Source: DASXRA01 sp036506155
GTDB lineage: Bacteria > Actinomycetota > Actinomycetes > Mycobacteriales > Jatrophihabitantaceae
Direction of reading: 5' to 3'
NCBI GenBank assembly: GCA_036506155.1
Contig: DASXSF010000049.1
Span: 1 to 24,491, forward strand
Length of the DNA: 24,491 bases
Below the pieces are notes generated by a model. That model had not been told where the DNA came from. It made no database searches and saw only the letters and a list, made by a program, of their open reading frames with translations. The position numbers and the translations under genes were made by a program. Position 1 is the first letter of the stretch. The number at the start of each line of letters is the position of its first letter. Positions 15,308-23,143 of the stretch are shown piece by piece.

Positions 15308-16173
15308 CGGCGACAACCAACCTCGCCACCGCGGAACTGCTCCGCGTCACGGCGCCCAACGGCATCGACTACGCCTACCGCCGCTTCGGCAACACTGCCG
15401 CCGGAACACCGGTCGTCTTTCTGCAGCACTTCCGCGGCAACATCGACAATTGGGACGCGGCTCTCATCGACGCGATCGCCGCCGACCGCGAGGTGATCCT
15501 TTTCGACAACGTGGGCGTCGGGGCAACCACCGCCACCACGCCATCCTCGGTCGCGAACATGGCGCACGACGCCGTCGAGTTCATCGAGCACCTCGAACTG
15601 ACGCACGTCGACCTGTTCGGGTTCTCGCTCGGCGGCTTCGTCGCCCAAGAGATCGCCCTCTCGCACGCGCCCCTCGTCCGTCGCCTCGTACTCGCCGGCA
15701 CCGGCCCGCAGGGTGCACCGGGTATGGAGCAGTGGCCACAAGACGTCGTCGACGCCTTGGTAACGGCGGACGTGGTGAGCCCGGAAGGCTATCTGCACGT
15801 CTTCTACGCCCCCACCCCGTCAAGTCAAGCCGCCGGCAAAGCCTCCCTCGGCCGCATCTACTGGCGACAGGACGACCGCGACGAGAACCCCTCCCTCGCC
15901 TCGAAGACCGCCCAGTACGAGGCCGTCCGCTCGTGGGGGGCGCCGGACTGGACCGCGCTGCAGCGGTTGACCCACATCAGCCACCCCACCCTGATCCTCC
16001 AAGGCGACGACGACATCATGATCCCCACCTCGGCGAGCCACCTCATGGCTGGGCTCATCCCGAATTCCAGGATCGTGATTTACCCGAACGCCTCGCACGG
16101 CGCGATCTTCCAACACGCCGACGCCGTCGCCAAAGACACCCTGGCATTCCTGGCTGACGGAACATCCGACTAG
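15304..16173 (+). CDS. Alpha/beta hydrolase (cytoplasmic)
   Basis: A 289-residue alpha/beta hydrolase without a signal peptide. Visible elements are TPVVFLQHFRGNIDNWD (oxyanion region), FDNVGVGAT, nucleophile elbow GFSLGGF (Ser near 108), the acid strand LILQGDDDIMIP and NASHGAIFQHA with the catalytic His. It resembles haloperoxidase/esterase-type hydrolases; the substrate cannot be read from sequence. ATG at 15304, with AAAGGA 8 bases upstream. Its start overlaps the present stop of the upstream hydrolase by 4 bases, but that overlap looks secondary to the neighbour's frameshift. The gene itself is complete. Confidence 0.92.
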   Translation: MTATTNLATAELLRVTAPNGIDYAYRRFGNTAAGTPVVFLQHFRGNIDNWDAALIDAIAADREVILFDNVGVGATTATTPSSVANMAHDAVEFIEHLELTHVDLFGFSLGGFVAQEIALSHAPLVRRLVLAGTGPQGAPGMEQWPQDVVDALVTADVVSPEGYLHVFYAPTPSSQAAGKASLGRIYWRQDDRDENPSLASKTAQYEAVRSWGAPDWTALQRLTHISHPTLILQGDDDIMIPTSASHLMAGLIPNSRIVIYPNASHGAIFQHADAVAKDTLAFLADGTSD

Positions 16174-16414
16174 GCGGCATGATCGAGATCCCGCCATCGA
16201 GTGCCGCTCCAGCAGCGACCCGCTGGGCTTGTGCAGGTCGACATCGACCACTCCGCGGCGGCGGGAGAGTTCCTAACGGCGGGCCATCTCGCGAATGACC
16301 CGGCATCCCACAACTCGGCGGACGGGACGGGCAGCGATGAGTTTCGAGCCGTTGCGATGTCGTACCTACAAGACACGATCGAGTCCTCACCGAGCTCGAA
16401 AGGGAGCGAGGGCA

Positions 16415-16633
16415 ATGACCAACACAGACCGGACACATGAGCAGGCGGTTGCCGCAAGGGACCACGCCGCCCGCGCGCTCTACGGGGCCGAGCTCGCTCT
16501 GCACGACACTCACCAGACGCACGTCGACGCCTGCATCGGCGCGGCAAACGATCGGCTGCACGTTGCGGTCGACCGCTACCTAGCCGCCGATGCGCTGCTC
16601 TCCCGCCTGCGCGGCCGCGCGCTCGCCGCGTAG
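16415..16633 (+). CDS. Small helical hypothetical protein (72 residues)
   Basis: A short, mostly alpha-helical, Ala/His-rich protein (ALYGAELALHDTHQTHVDAC, then AANDRLHVAVDRYLAADALL). No membrane segment or signal is present. It resembles small conserved hypothetical proteins that I recall from mycobacteria and relatives, without known function. The ATG at 16415 is preferred because a purine-rich GGGAGCGAGGG precedes it; the longer ORF from 16295 has an Arg-rich, non-family N-terminus. It stands alone, about 240 bp after the hydrolase. Confidence 0.6.
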   Translation: MTNTDRTHEQAVAARDHAARALYGAELALHDTHQTHVDACIGAANDRLHVAVDRYLAADALLSRLRGRALAA

Positions 16634-17341
16634 CCCTGCCGCCACAACGTCACCTCGTCCGGCAGCGACGCCCGAACATCCAGACGCGCGGACACCCGGA
16701 CGCGCAGAACGACGTACCACCGCCTGACCGACACCGCTCGAATCCTGGTCAGTATTCGGCGATCGCGCCGGTGTGTTCGGTCGCCACGCGTGATCGCTTC
16801 AGCCGCGTCCTTCACGTCGGCTGAACGGACTGGTCGGCACAATCGCGTCGCTCGTGCTGACGCCTCTCCCGGCCCTGTTCGGAGATGCGGTGCCAGTGCC
16901 GGGAGCCAGCACGACGGTCGCGACCGATCGCATCACGAGCTGGTTCGCCGTGTACACAGGCGAATTCGATTCGGCGGTGGCCGCCGGCGCGCTCGAGTGC
17001 GTCGATCCAGGTCCCCCTGCAACCCGGGACCGACGGCCCGTCGGCCCTCGTCGACGGGTCGTGATTGTGCCGACCTGCAGACGCCGAACCCCTTGTCAGT
17101 CAGCCGATTCGCGCGCGAGGTCCGCACAATCGCGAGGTCGGCACGGCGTTGTGCCGATCGGCATTGTCACGGTGCGTGTCGAACTGCGCGCCGTTGGCTC
17201 ACGCCGGCGTTGCGTCGGCGATCCGTCGTTTGGCGCGGGCCTGCTCCTCCGGAGCCGGGAGAGGTTCACGCATCCAGGTCCTAGCGCGGCGCGGCCGCGG
17301 GAGCGTCGACTCGCCGCGGGCAGCTGCCGGCGGCGGCGCGG
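16634..17341. other. 700-bp gene-free region with copies of an IS-end-like motif
   Basis: ORFs here are Arg-rich and family-less, so I call no gene. The region carries a 13-mer, GGTCGGCACAATC, at 16832-16844 with its exact inverse at 17063-17075. A tandem pair with a 17-bp period begins at 17117 and 17134, and an inverted unit (GTTGTGCCGA) lies at 17148-17157. These resemble the motif of the window's terminal repeats (CTCGGAACAATC, also with a 17-bp period). It may be the remains of a mobile element. Confidence 0.55.
16832..17075. repeat. 244-bp segment bounded by 13-bp perfect inverted repeats
   Basis: GGTCGGCACAATC at 16832-16844 and GATTGTGCCGACC at 17063-17075 are exact reverse complements. 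The span contains no gene, which would suit a MITE or a solo IS end pair. No target-site duplication is apparent, so the mobile origin is inference. Confidence 0.5.
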
Positions 17342-17968
17342 CTAGGCCATCTCGGGCACACGAAGGTGTGCCACTGCGAGGTCGAACTCGACGACGTCAA
17401 CGATCTGGGCACCGATCCGATCGGCGGTCGAGGTCCTGAGTTGGTTTGCCCGTTCCCGCCCGGCCTGCATCGCAGCGCGGGTGTCCCATGCCGTCGCGGA
17501 CACGGCACGACCGGTTGCCCGGTCGATGAACAGGCTCGCGCTGCAGAAGCCGTCCATCTGTTCGGCCTGCGGCAACACATCGGTCTTGAACACGTCGATC
17601 GCCTGCTCGATCGCGTCCGTCGGGGCCTGCAGCCACGTGCAGCGCACACAGGCTCCGTCCGCGGCGGCGTGTTCGCGATGCAGGACCGTAATCTCCCACT
17701 CCTCGACCCGCTCGATCGAACCGCCGAAGCGTTCGCTGGCGTCGGCGCGGATCGGTCCGACGCCGGCTTCGCTGGCGCGCATCGCCTGCTCTGATTCCCA
17801 GGAGCTGGTGGCGATGCAGCGCCCGGACTCCCGATTGACCAGCAGCGAAAGACCGACACATCCCTCGATCTGCAACAGGGCCGGCATTGTCTGCTCGCGC
17901 ACATAGGTGATGCCGTCGTCGATCGCCGACATCTGCGCGGTGATGGTGGTGGAGCGCGCGTACATCAT
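17342..17968 (-). CDS. Protein with two ferredoxin-like (ABM/EthD-type) repeats
   Basis: A 208-residue protein made of two similar halves. The first has YVREQTMPALLQIEGCVGLS, LLVNRESGRCIATSSWES and EQAMRAS. The second has FKTDVLPQAEQMDGFCSASL, FIDRATGRAVSATAWDT and RAAMQAG. This pattern (helix, then a strand with 'gf.s.sl.vdr.tG....tsWd', then helix) is that of dimeric alpha-beta barrel proteins such as antibiotic biosynthesis monooxygenases; a fused pair would form one barrel within a chain. The function is unknown. The ATG at 17968 is set by AGGAGG 6 bases upstream; the longer ORF to 18166 crosses the tandem palindrome and is rejected. The doubled palindrome just before the RBS suggests operator control. 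Confidence 0.8.
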   Translation of the reverse strand: MMYARSTTITAQMSAIDDGITYVREQTMPALLQIEGCVGLSLLVNRESGRCIATSSWESEQAMRASEAGVGPIRADASERFGGSIERVEEWEITVLHREHAAADGACVRCTWLQAPTDAIEQAIDVFKTDVLPQAEQMDGFCSASLFIDRATGRAVSATAWDTRAAMQAGRERANQLRTSTADRIGAQIVDVVEFDLAVAHLRVPEMA

Positions 17969-18409
17969 GGAGGCCTCCTGAGCGCTCAGGTGGCGCCACC
18001 GGTGGCGCCACCGGTTCAGACCCAGCCTCCTCCAGACAGGCCAGGCTGACAATGGCCCCGACGCCACCCCGATCCGGACTGGAGCGCGCAGTGCCCGAGC
18101 CACGCTGATCCGCAATACCACGTGGCGACCGCCGGCGAGCCGCCACACCGGCGGTGGCATCGCCAACGATGTCCACGCCTAACAGCCAGGAAACCCACCG
18201 AGTGGAGCCCACCGAACACGGTGCTCGACTACGGGATAGACAGGGCTACGGGAGCTACGGCGCTCGTGTGCCTTCGCGGTAGTGGCAGTCGGCCGCAAAC
18301 GGCATAAGACGGCGTACGCGGCCCACGCGTCGCTGCTTGGCCAGCTCCGTCATCAGCTGCCGCGGCTCAAATATCGGCTGGAGCGCGAGCACGTGAGACT
18401 TCGCCCGGC
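17969..18409. other. Upstream region of the two-repeat protein gene
   Basis: About 440 bases without a supported gene. It holds the tandem palindrome at 17989-18012 and the presumed promoter. ORFs crossing it are Arg/Pro-rich and look like shadows. Confidence 0.45.
17989..18012. promoter_or_regulatory. Two tandem 12-bp perfect palindromes
   Basis: GGTGGCGCCACC occurs twice, back to back, 20 bases upstream of the ATG of the two-repeat protein gene and about 10 bases upstream of its RBS. Each copy is self-complementary. The position fits an operator for a dimeric regulator, or a 5' UTR hairpin when transcribed. The regulator is not identifiable. Confidence 0.6.
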
Positions 18410-18652
18410 TCAATCCGCCGCCGTGCCGAGGCGACATACGAGTCTGTCCTCCGGCAGCGTGACGCGAACGGTCTCCGCAATCTCCAGACCAACTGGCCGC
18501 AGCTCCAGCACGACCCGGCCGCCGACGCGCACCATGCGCTCTACCCGGTGCGCTTCATCGGTCCCGTCGATCTGAGTGGACCGCGCCGAACGCGTGGGTT
18601 TCGTGGCTGCTACGGCGGTGCTGTCGAGTGCGGCCGTGGTCGCGTCGCTCAC
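18410..18652 (-). CDS. Possible small hypothetical protein
   Basis: A minus-strand frame from a GTG at 18652 encodes 80 residues, ending in a strand-rich part (RVERMVRVGGRVVLELRPVG, then ETVRVTLPEDRLVCRLG) that looks more protein-like than the other frames. Third codon positions are mostly G/C. No strong RBS is visible and I recognise no family, so this could be a chance ORF. It would be convergent with the two-repeat gene's upstream region and divergent from the NmrA-like gene. Confidence 0.3.
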   Translation of the reverse strand: MSDATTAALDSTAVAATKPTRSARSTQIDGTDEAHRVERMVRVGGRVVLELRPVGLEIAETVRVTLPEDRLVCRLGTAAD

Positions 18653-18666
18653 ATCCAGCCGGGGGC

Positions 18667-18693
18667 TGTCACGTCGACGAGCCGGGCTTCGAC
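18667..18693 (+). promoter_or_regulatory. Tentative ECF41-type promoter upstream of NmrA-like gene
   Basis: TGTCACG (18667-18673), a 16-base spacer and CGAC (18690-18693) resemble the ECF41 promoter I recall (TGTCACA, about 16 bases, CGTC), with one mismatch in each element. It lies about 70 bp ahead of the NmrA-like start. Short motifs like this arise by chance in GC-rich DNA. Confidence 0.25.
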
Positions 18694-18759
18694 AAAGGAG
18701 GTGTAAGCGCGCCGAACACAGTCGGCGTGCACTCCATCGGCTACAGAAAGAACACACTG

Positions 18760-19461
18760 ATGAACATCACTGTCTTCGGGGCCAACGGTCTGACCGGTCG
18801 TCAGCTGGTCGGGCAGGCGCTCGACGCCGGGCACGATGTCGTGGCGGTGACCCGCCGCCCCGCAGAGTTCCCGATCAGTCACGACAAGCTCACCATCACG
18901 GAAGCTGACGTGCACGACGAACTTGCTGTCGTGCGCGTGCTGGAAAGCGCAAGCGACGCCGTGCTGTCGACGTTAGGCGTCCCGTTCGACAGGAAACCGA
19001 TCGACATCTACAGCGACGGCATCACCAAGATCACAAACGCGATGACGCGGCACGGCATCAAACGCATCGTCGCCGTGAGTTCGACGGCTGTCGAGCCGCA
19101 CCGGCACGCCGAGGGCGGGTTCCTGCTCAACCGGATCATGCAGCCGCTGGTGTCAAAGACCATCGGCAAGAGCACCTACGCCGACATGCGCGCGATGGAA
19201 GCGATCCTCCGCGAGACCAACCTCGCCTGGACCGTCATCCGGTCGGCCGGCCTGTTCGACGCCGACCACGTCTCGACGACCTACAAGGTTAGCGACGGAC
19301 CGCTCGATGGAGTCTTCACCAGCCGCGCCGACCTCGCCGCACTTCTGCTGGCGCAGGCCACCGACACCAGCCACGTGGGCAAGGCCATCGAGATCACTAC
19401 CTCCGAGGGTGCCCCGACGTTGCTGCAGATCATCCGCCGCGAGGCCTTCGGCCGCGACTGA
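18760..19461 (+). CDS. NAD(P)-binding protein, NmrA/atypical SDR type
   Basis: A 233-residue single-domain Rossmann protein. MNITVFGANGLTGRQLVGQA carries the GxxGxxG dinucleotide motif (GANGLTG, about residues 7-13). A typical NAD(P)H-binding (PF13460-like) layout follows: AVTRRPAEF, ADVHD, DAVLSTLG, RIVAVSSTAVEPH, WTVIRSAGLFD, ISRADLA-like TSRADLAALLL. It probably acts as a reductase, epimerase-like enzyme or redox sensor; these proteins often lack a canonical YxxxK. The ATG at 18760 matches the family start; the RBS is weak (AGAAAG). It is the first gene of a likely unit with the hemerythrin and ECF41-like sigma genes and would be the 'epimerase/oxidoreductase' partner expected beside ECF41. 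Confidence 0.9.
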   Translation: MNITVFGANGLTGRQLVGQALDAGHDVVAVTRRPAEFPISHDKLTITEADVHDELAVVRVLESASDAVLSTLGVPFDRKPIDIYSDGITKITNAMTRHGIKRIVAVSSTAVEPHRHAEGGFLLNRIMQPLVSKTIGKSTYADMRAMEAILRETNLAWTVIRSAGLFDADHVSTTYKVSDGPLDGVFTSRADLAALLLAQATDTSHVGKAIEITTSEGAPTLLQIIRREAFGRD

Positions 19462-19545
19462 CCAGCCGCAGCGCGTCGCGTCACGTCTGTCGTCTCGCAT
19501 TCGACATAGGTGTACAGGCAATCAGAAAAGAACCGGAGAGATTCC

Positions 19546-20208
19546 ATGACAAACACCGAGACGGCCGCCGAGGCTTGGCGGCGTCGCGCAACACAAGGCG
19601 GCCGCGTCGACTTCACGATGATGTACGTCGCGCACGACGCGTTCAATCGCGACCTAGCACGGCTGGTTCGCGCAGCGGCGGACGGGCGCACGAGCTCCGC
19701 GGCCGCGAAAGCCACGTGGGACATGTTCGACAGGCAACTGCACACGCACCACAGCACGGAAGACACCTCCCTGTGGCCCCGCGTGCGCAAGGCAGCCACC
19801 GACGCGGACGAGATTGCGATCCTTGATGCGATGGAGCACGAGCACCAGCTACTGGATCCGCTGATCGAACGCGTTGACGCGTCCCTCCGCCACGGCAACG
19901 ACGTCTCCCTCGTCGGCGAGCTGGGCGAGCTGGCGAGCACCCTCGCCGCCCACATGCGTCATGAGGAAGACGCTGCGTTGCCGCTGGTAGAACGCAGAAT
20001 CGGTAAGCCCGGATGGGATGACTTCGGAAAGGACATCCGTCGCGCGCAAGGTGGGGTCCGCGCCGGTGCGCAGTACCTGCCCTGGGTGCTCGACAACGTT
20101 GCGGAACCAGCACGCAATACCGTCCTGAGCGTGCTGCCGCCACCGGCCCGGCTGCTGTACCGCAAGATATGGGAGCCGAACTACCGCCGCTCGGTTCACC
20201 TCCTCTGA
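19546..20208 (+). CDS. Hemerythrin domain-containing protein
   Basis: A 220-residue cytoplasmic protein with a four-helix hemerythrin-like domain. The metal-ligand pattern is readable: MMYVAHDAFNRDL, FDRQLHTHHSTEDTSLWP, MEHEHQLLDPL and AAHMRHEEDAALP. Such domains bind a di-iron centre and respond to oxygen, NO or peroxide. The C-terminal part (PGWDDFGKDIRRAQG, YLPWVLDNV) matches the usual tail of actinobacterial members. ATG at 19546 with GGAGA 6 bases upstream. It ends 20 bases before the sigma factor start, so co-transcription is likely. A broken paralogue lies at 23812-24176. Confidence 0.92.
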   Translation: MTNTETAAEAWRRRATQGGRVDFTMMYVAHDAFNRDLARLVRAAADGRTSSAAAKATWDMFDRQLHTHHSTEDTSLWPRVRKAATDADEIAILDAMEHEHQLLDPLIERVDASLRHGNDVSLVGELGELASTLAAHMRHEEDAALPLVERRIGKPGWDDFGKDIRRAQGGVRAGAQYLPWVLDNVAEPARNTVLSVLPPPARLLYRKIWEPNYRRSVHLL

Positions 20209-20228
20209 GCTGTCAGACAGGACAGGAC

Positions 20229-21107
20229 GTGAACGACACCGATTGGTACGCGGAGCAGTTCGAACGGCACCGACCACACCTGCGTGCCGTCGCCTACCGA
20301 ATGCTGGGCTCGCTGACCGAAGCCGACGACGCCGTCCAGGAGGCGTGGCTGCGGCTGAGCCAATCCAGCGATGACTCGATCACCAACCTGGCGGGATGGC
20401 TGACGACCGCCGTGGGGCGGGTATGCATCGACATGCTCCGAGCGCGGAAAGTCCGCCGCGAGAGCTACACCGGAACGTGGCTTCCCGATCCGGTCGTCAG
20501 CTCCGGCGACCAGCACGATCCAGAACAACAAGCAGTACTGGCCGACTCCGTCGGGATGGCACTGCTCGTGGTCCTGGACAGTCTTCAGCCGGTCGAACGA
20601 CTAGCGTTCGTGCTGCACGACATGTTCGCGGTGCCGTTCGACGAAATCGCGACGATCATCGACAAGTCACCCGCGGCAACGCGGCAGCTGACCAGCCGAG
20701 CACGACGTCGAGTGCAGGGCGGATCCATCGTCGCGGACCCGGATCTGTCCACCCAGCGTCGCGTCGTCGACGCCTTCCTCACCGCGGCGCGCGCCGGAGA
20801 TTTCGACGCGCTCATCGAGATCCTCGACCCCGACGTCGTGTTCCGTGTGGACACAGGCCCACGCGCCTGGCTCGCACCGCCATTGCTGAGCGGCGCACAC
20901 GACGTCGCGACGCACGCAGCCTCGCAGGGGCCGCGCTTCGCCAAGCTGTGCGAAGCAGCGCTCGTCAACGGCTCCGCCGGCATCATCGCGCGATCCAGGA
21001 CCGGTCTCATCGCCGTGGTCGGCATGACAGTCGTGGATGGCCGGCTGACCGAGATCGACCTGATCCTCGATACCGACAAACTCACCAACGCGCACATCGG
21101 CACGTGA
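20229..21107 (+). CDS. ECF41-like (SigJ-type) sigma factor with C-terminal SnoaL-like domain
   Basis: A 292-residue sigma factor. Region 2 is at about residues 8-80 (YRMLGSLTEADDAVQEAWLR, NLAGWLTTAVGRVCIDMLRA). A linker with YTGTWLPDPV, close to the WLPEP motif typical of ECF41, is followed by region 4 at about 105-165 (SLQPVERLAFVLHDMFAVPF, IDKSPAATRQLTSRARRR). A SnoaL-like domain follows at about 175-292 (VVDAFLTAARAGDFDALIEI, near the end ILDTDKL, similar to the NPDKL motif). In ECF41 the C-terminal domain replaces an anti-sigma factor and tunes activity. The start is a GTG at 20229 with AGGACAGGA just upstream. NmrA-like, hemerythrin and, further on, carboxymuconolactone decarboxylase genes nearby fit the known ECF41 neighbourhood. 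Confidence 0.92.
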   Translation: MNDTDWYAEQFERHRPHLRAVAYRMLGSLTEADDAVQEAWLRLSQSSDDSITNLAGWLTTAVGRVCIDMLRARKVRRESYTGTWLPDPVVSSGDQHDPEQQAVLADSVGMALLVVLDSLQPVERLAFVLHDMFAVPFDEIATIIDKSPAATRQLTSRARRRVQGGSIVADPDLSTQRRVVDAFLTAARAGDFDALIEILDPDVVFRVDTGPRAWLAPPLLSGAHDVATHAASQGPRFAKLCEAALVNGSAGIIARSRTGLIAVVGMTVVDGRLTEIDLILDTDKLTNAHIGT

Positions 21108-21179
21108 CGACCTTCGCAAGACGTGGTGTCAGATTCATTCGAGCGGGTATCTATGAGCGGCGAGCAGGTCGTCCGCCGA

Positions 21180-21868
21180 GCACTAGCCCCGGATCTTTCA
21201 TCGGGCGGTGGGTCTTGATCGTTTCGGCGAGGCTTCCGCTCGCGAGTGGTGATTGTGCATTGGGGGTGTGACGGTCGGCCGAGGTCACTCGGTGTCGCGG
21301 GTTCCACGGGCCGGATGTGAGGGTCGTCCGGACACGGGTGATCTTGGCTATCCGGGTGCCGGCAGCGTGTGCAGTTTGTTGATCATTGCGGCGAGGAGGT
21401 CGGCCCACGGTGCATGCGCGGATAGGTGTAGGTGGTGTTGCCGGCCGTGGTCGGCCAGGCGTCCTGCCACGCTGAATAGGCGTAGCCGCAGCCGTCTGGG
21501 CTCCCGGCGGCGGGCGTCGTGCCCGGTCAGGGCGAGCATCTGCATCCAGGCGATCAGCTCGCAGGCGAGCGCGACGATGGCGCACCAGATCTGGTTCTGG
21601 GTGAAGCCGTGTAGCGGCAGGTTGGTCAGACGTGTCTTTTGGCGTTGCGAATGCGGTCCTCGCAGCGGGCCCGGCGGCGGTGCCGCAGTTCGAGATCGGC
21701 GTGCTGGCCGCGGGGCGTGTTGGTGGCGAAGGCGGTGATGCGGTGCCCGTTGAGGTCGGTCAGGCGCAGTTGCGCGCCCGGGTGCGGGCGTTCCTTGCGG
21801 ATGATGACTCGCATCCCGGGTGGCCAGGATGACAGGTCGAGCGGGTCGGTGACCTCGGTCCACTCCAC
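21180..21868 (-). mobile_element. Truncated IS1380-family element
   Basis: The segment holds the 3' half of an IS1380-type transposase gene plus downstream sequence that ends near a possible terminal repeat (TAGCCCCGGATCTTTCA at 21184-21200). The other end breaks off around 21868, directly against the tail of a sigma factor gene. The exact outer boundary and any target duplication are uncertain. Confidence 0.5.
21348..21868 (-). pseudogene. IS1380-family transposase, C-terminal fragment with frameshift
   Basis: The minus strand reads WTEVTDPLDLSSWPPGMRVI, IRKERPHPGAQLRLTD, ELRHRRRARCEDRIRNAK in one frame. After a frame change near 21635 it continues NLPLHGFTQNQIWCAIVALA, CELIAWMQMLALTGHD, RLRLRLFSVAGRLA, LHLSAHAPWADLLAAM to a stop at 21348. 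These are the C-terminal blocks of IS1380 DDE transposases of actinobacteria, including the conserved RCEDRIR Glu. About the first 280 residues, with the other catalytic acidic residues, are missing. Not functional. Confidence 0.85.
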
Positions 21869-21872
21869 CCGC

Positions 21873-21980
21873 GGCGAGCTACTGCGGCGTCTCGGCCGCG
21901 ACGACGAAGCCCGAGCCGCTTACCAGTGGGCGCTCGAGCTGGCCACCGCGACCCCCGAGCGACGGTTCCTGACCCGGTGA
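21873..21980 (+). pseudogene. Sigma factor C-terminal tail (DUF6596/ECF42-like), truncated by IS1380 fragment
   Basis: The last 35 codons before the TGA at 21978-21980 read GELLRRLGRDDEARAAYQWA, then LELATATPERRFL, the typical TPR-like end of sigma factors with the C-terminal domain found in ECF42 (DUF6596). Nothing of the sigma domains is left; upstream sequence turns at once into the IS1380 transposase fragment. This is the trace of a gene removed by IS-linked deletion. Confidence 0.65.
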
Positions 21981-22078
21981 CTCGAACAGCTCTAACCCGG
22001 GCCGTCCCCCGGCCGGGTGCTCGTTCGTCGCCTAGGTATGAGCGTCAACCTTTCCCTCCGTCCGTGCGGGGTGCAGCC

Positions 22079-22633
22079 ATGAACTCCGCACCCACAACCA
22101 TCGCGATCCCGGGCTACCTGGCTGGCATCTGGAAGGCCGACCCGGCGAAGTCCACGATCGCCTTCTCCGTCCGCCAGGTCCTGGTCACCACGGTGCGGGG
22201 CCGGTTCACCGGCCACGACGTCACGATCGTCACCGGCGAGGACCCGCTCGGCTCCTCGGTTGCGGTGACCATCGACCTCGCGTCCGTCGACACCGGCAAC
22301 CCCAAACGTGACGACCACATCAGCTCGGCCCCCTTCCTCGACGCCGCGAAGCACCCGACGATGAGCTACCGCTCCACCGGCATCCGCCGCGCCGAGGACG
22401 GCTGGGTCGTCGACGGTGAACTGACGGTGCACGGCGTCACCCGGCCGGTGCCGCTCGCCGTCGCGCAGACCAGATTCGGCCCTGGCCCAACCGGCGAACA
22501 CCGGGCCGGCTTTTCCGCGACCGCGCGGATCAACCGCGGCGACTTCGGCATCGACCGATGGACCGGTGGCGGCGCCGTGGTCAGCGACAAGGTGTCGATC
22601 AGCCTCGAGATCGAGGCAGTCCTGCAGAAATGA
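22079..22633 (+). CDS. YceI family protein
   Basis: A 184-residue lipocalin-like YceI protein: GIWKADPAKSTIAFSVRQVL, VRGRFTGHD, VTIDLASVDTGNPKRDDHI, SAPFLDAAKHPTMSYRST, WVVDGELTVHGVTRPVPL, ARINRGDFGID. Members bind isoprenoid or amphiphilic ligands, possibly quinones. This one has no signal peptide, as in many actinobacterial members, so it is probably cytoplasmic. ATG at 22079 with a weak RBS (GGGG); the upstream in-frame ATG at 21926 lies in the sigma remnant. It leads a tight three-gene set: 35 bases to the SnoaL-like gene, then 43 to the decarboxylase-like gene. Confidence 0.93.
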   Translation: MNSAPTTIAIPGYLAGIWKADPAKSTIAFSVRQVLVTTVRGRFTGHDVTIVTGEDPLGSSVAVTIDLASVDTGNPKRDDHISSAPFLDAAKHPTMSYRSTGIRRAEDGWVVDGELTVHGVTRPVPLAVAQTRFGPGPTGEHRAGFSATARINRGDFGIDRWTGGGAVVSDKVSISLEIEAVLQK

Positions 22634-22668
22634 ACCCCGAAGCCCAAGTCCACCCGAGGAGAAACCCC

Positions 22669-23100
22669 ATGTCAGCCGAGATAGCCAGCAACAAAGCGAC
22701 GCTCACCCGCCTGCACCACGCCCTCAACAGCGGCGACGCGGAGCTCATCTCGAAAACGATCGACGAAGTCTTCGACCCGGACGTGCGGCTCGCCACGCCA
22801 TTGCCGGTCGACGCGACCGGCGCGCAAGCACTCAAGCAGGCATGGGCGATTCTCCTTCGGGCCTACCCCGACCTGCACGTCACCGTCGACGACCTGATCG
22901 CCGAGGGAGACAAGCTCGTCGCCCGGAACACGGTCACCGGAACCCACCACGGCGAATACATGGGCGTCCCACCGACCGGCAAACCCGTCACCTACAACGA
23001 GATCTTCATCGTCCGCTTCGCAGGCGACCGGATCGCCGAGACCTGGGGCGTCGTCGACGTCCTCTCCCAGATGAAACAGCTCGGCGTCATTCCGGCCTAG
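22669..23100 (+). CDS. SnoaL-like ester cyclase/NTF2-fold protein
   Basis: A 143-residue SnoaL-type protein of the NTF2 fold: LTRLHHALNSGDAELISKTI, VFDPDVRL, AWAILLRAYPDLHVTVDDLI, AEGDKLVARNTVTGTHHGEY, GVPPTGKPVTYNEIFIVRFA, RIAETWGVVD. The family includes polyketide cyclases and many small-molecule isomerases or hydratases; the substrate is not readable. ATG at 22669 with GAGGAGA 6 bases upstream. It sits between YceI and the AhpD-like gene in one orientation, so all three are probably co-transcribed. Confidence 0.92.
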   Translation: MSAEIASNKATLTRLHHALNSGDAELISKTIDEVFDPDVRLATPLPVDATGAQALKQAWAILLRAYPDLHVTVDDLIAEGDKLVARNTVTGTHHGEYMGVPPTGKPVTYNEIFIVRFAGDRIAETWGVVDVLSQMKQLGVIPA

Positions 23101-23143
23101 CAACACCCTGTCAACGCAACCACCCTTACGAAAGGAATCCACT

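Noticed and set aside
14815..15798. 327-codon minus-strand ORF
   Set aside because: Spans two hydrolase genes in antisense; no family features.
15138..16157. 339-codon plus-strand ORF overlapping the second hydrolase
   Set aside because: Arg-rich out-of-frame reading of a gene with intact catalytic motifs.
16790..17345. Two overlapping plus ORFs of about 160 codons
   Set aside because: No domain, no RBS, Arg/Ser-rich composition, and the region carries repeat motifs.
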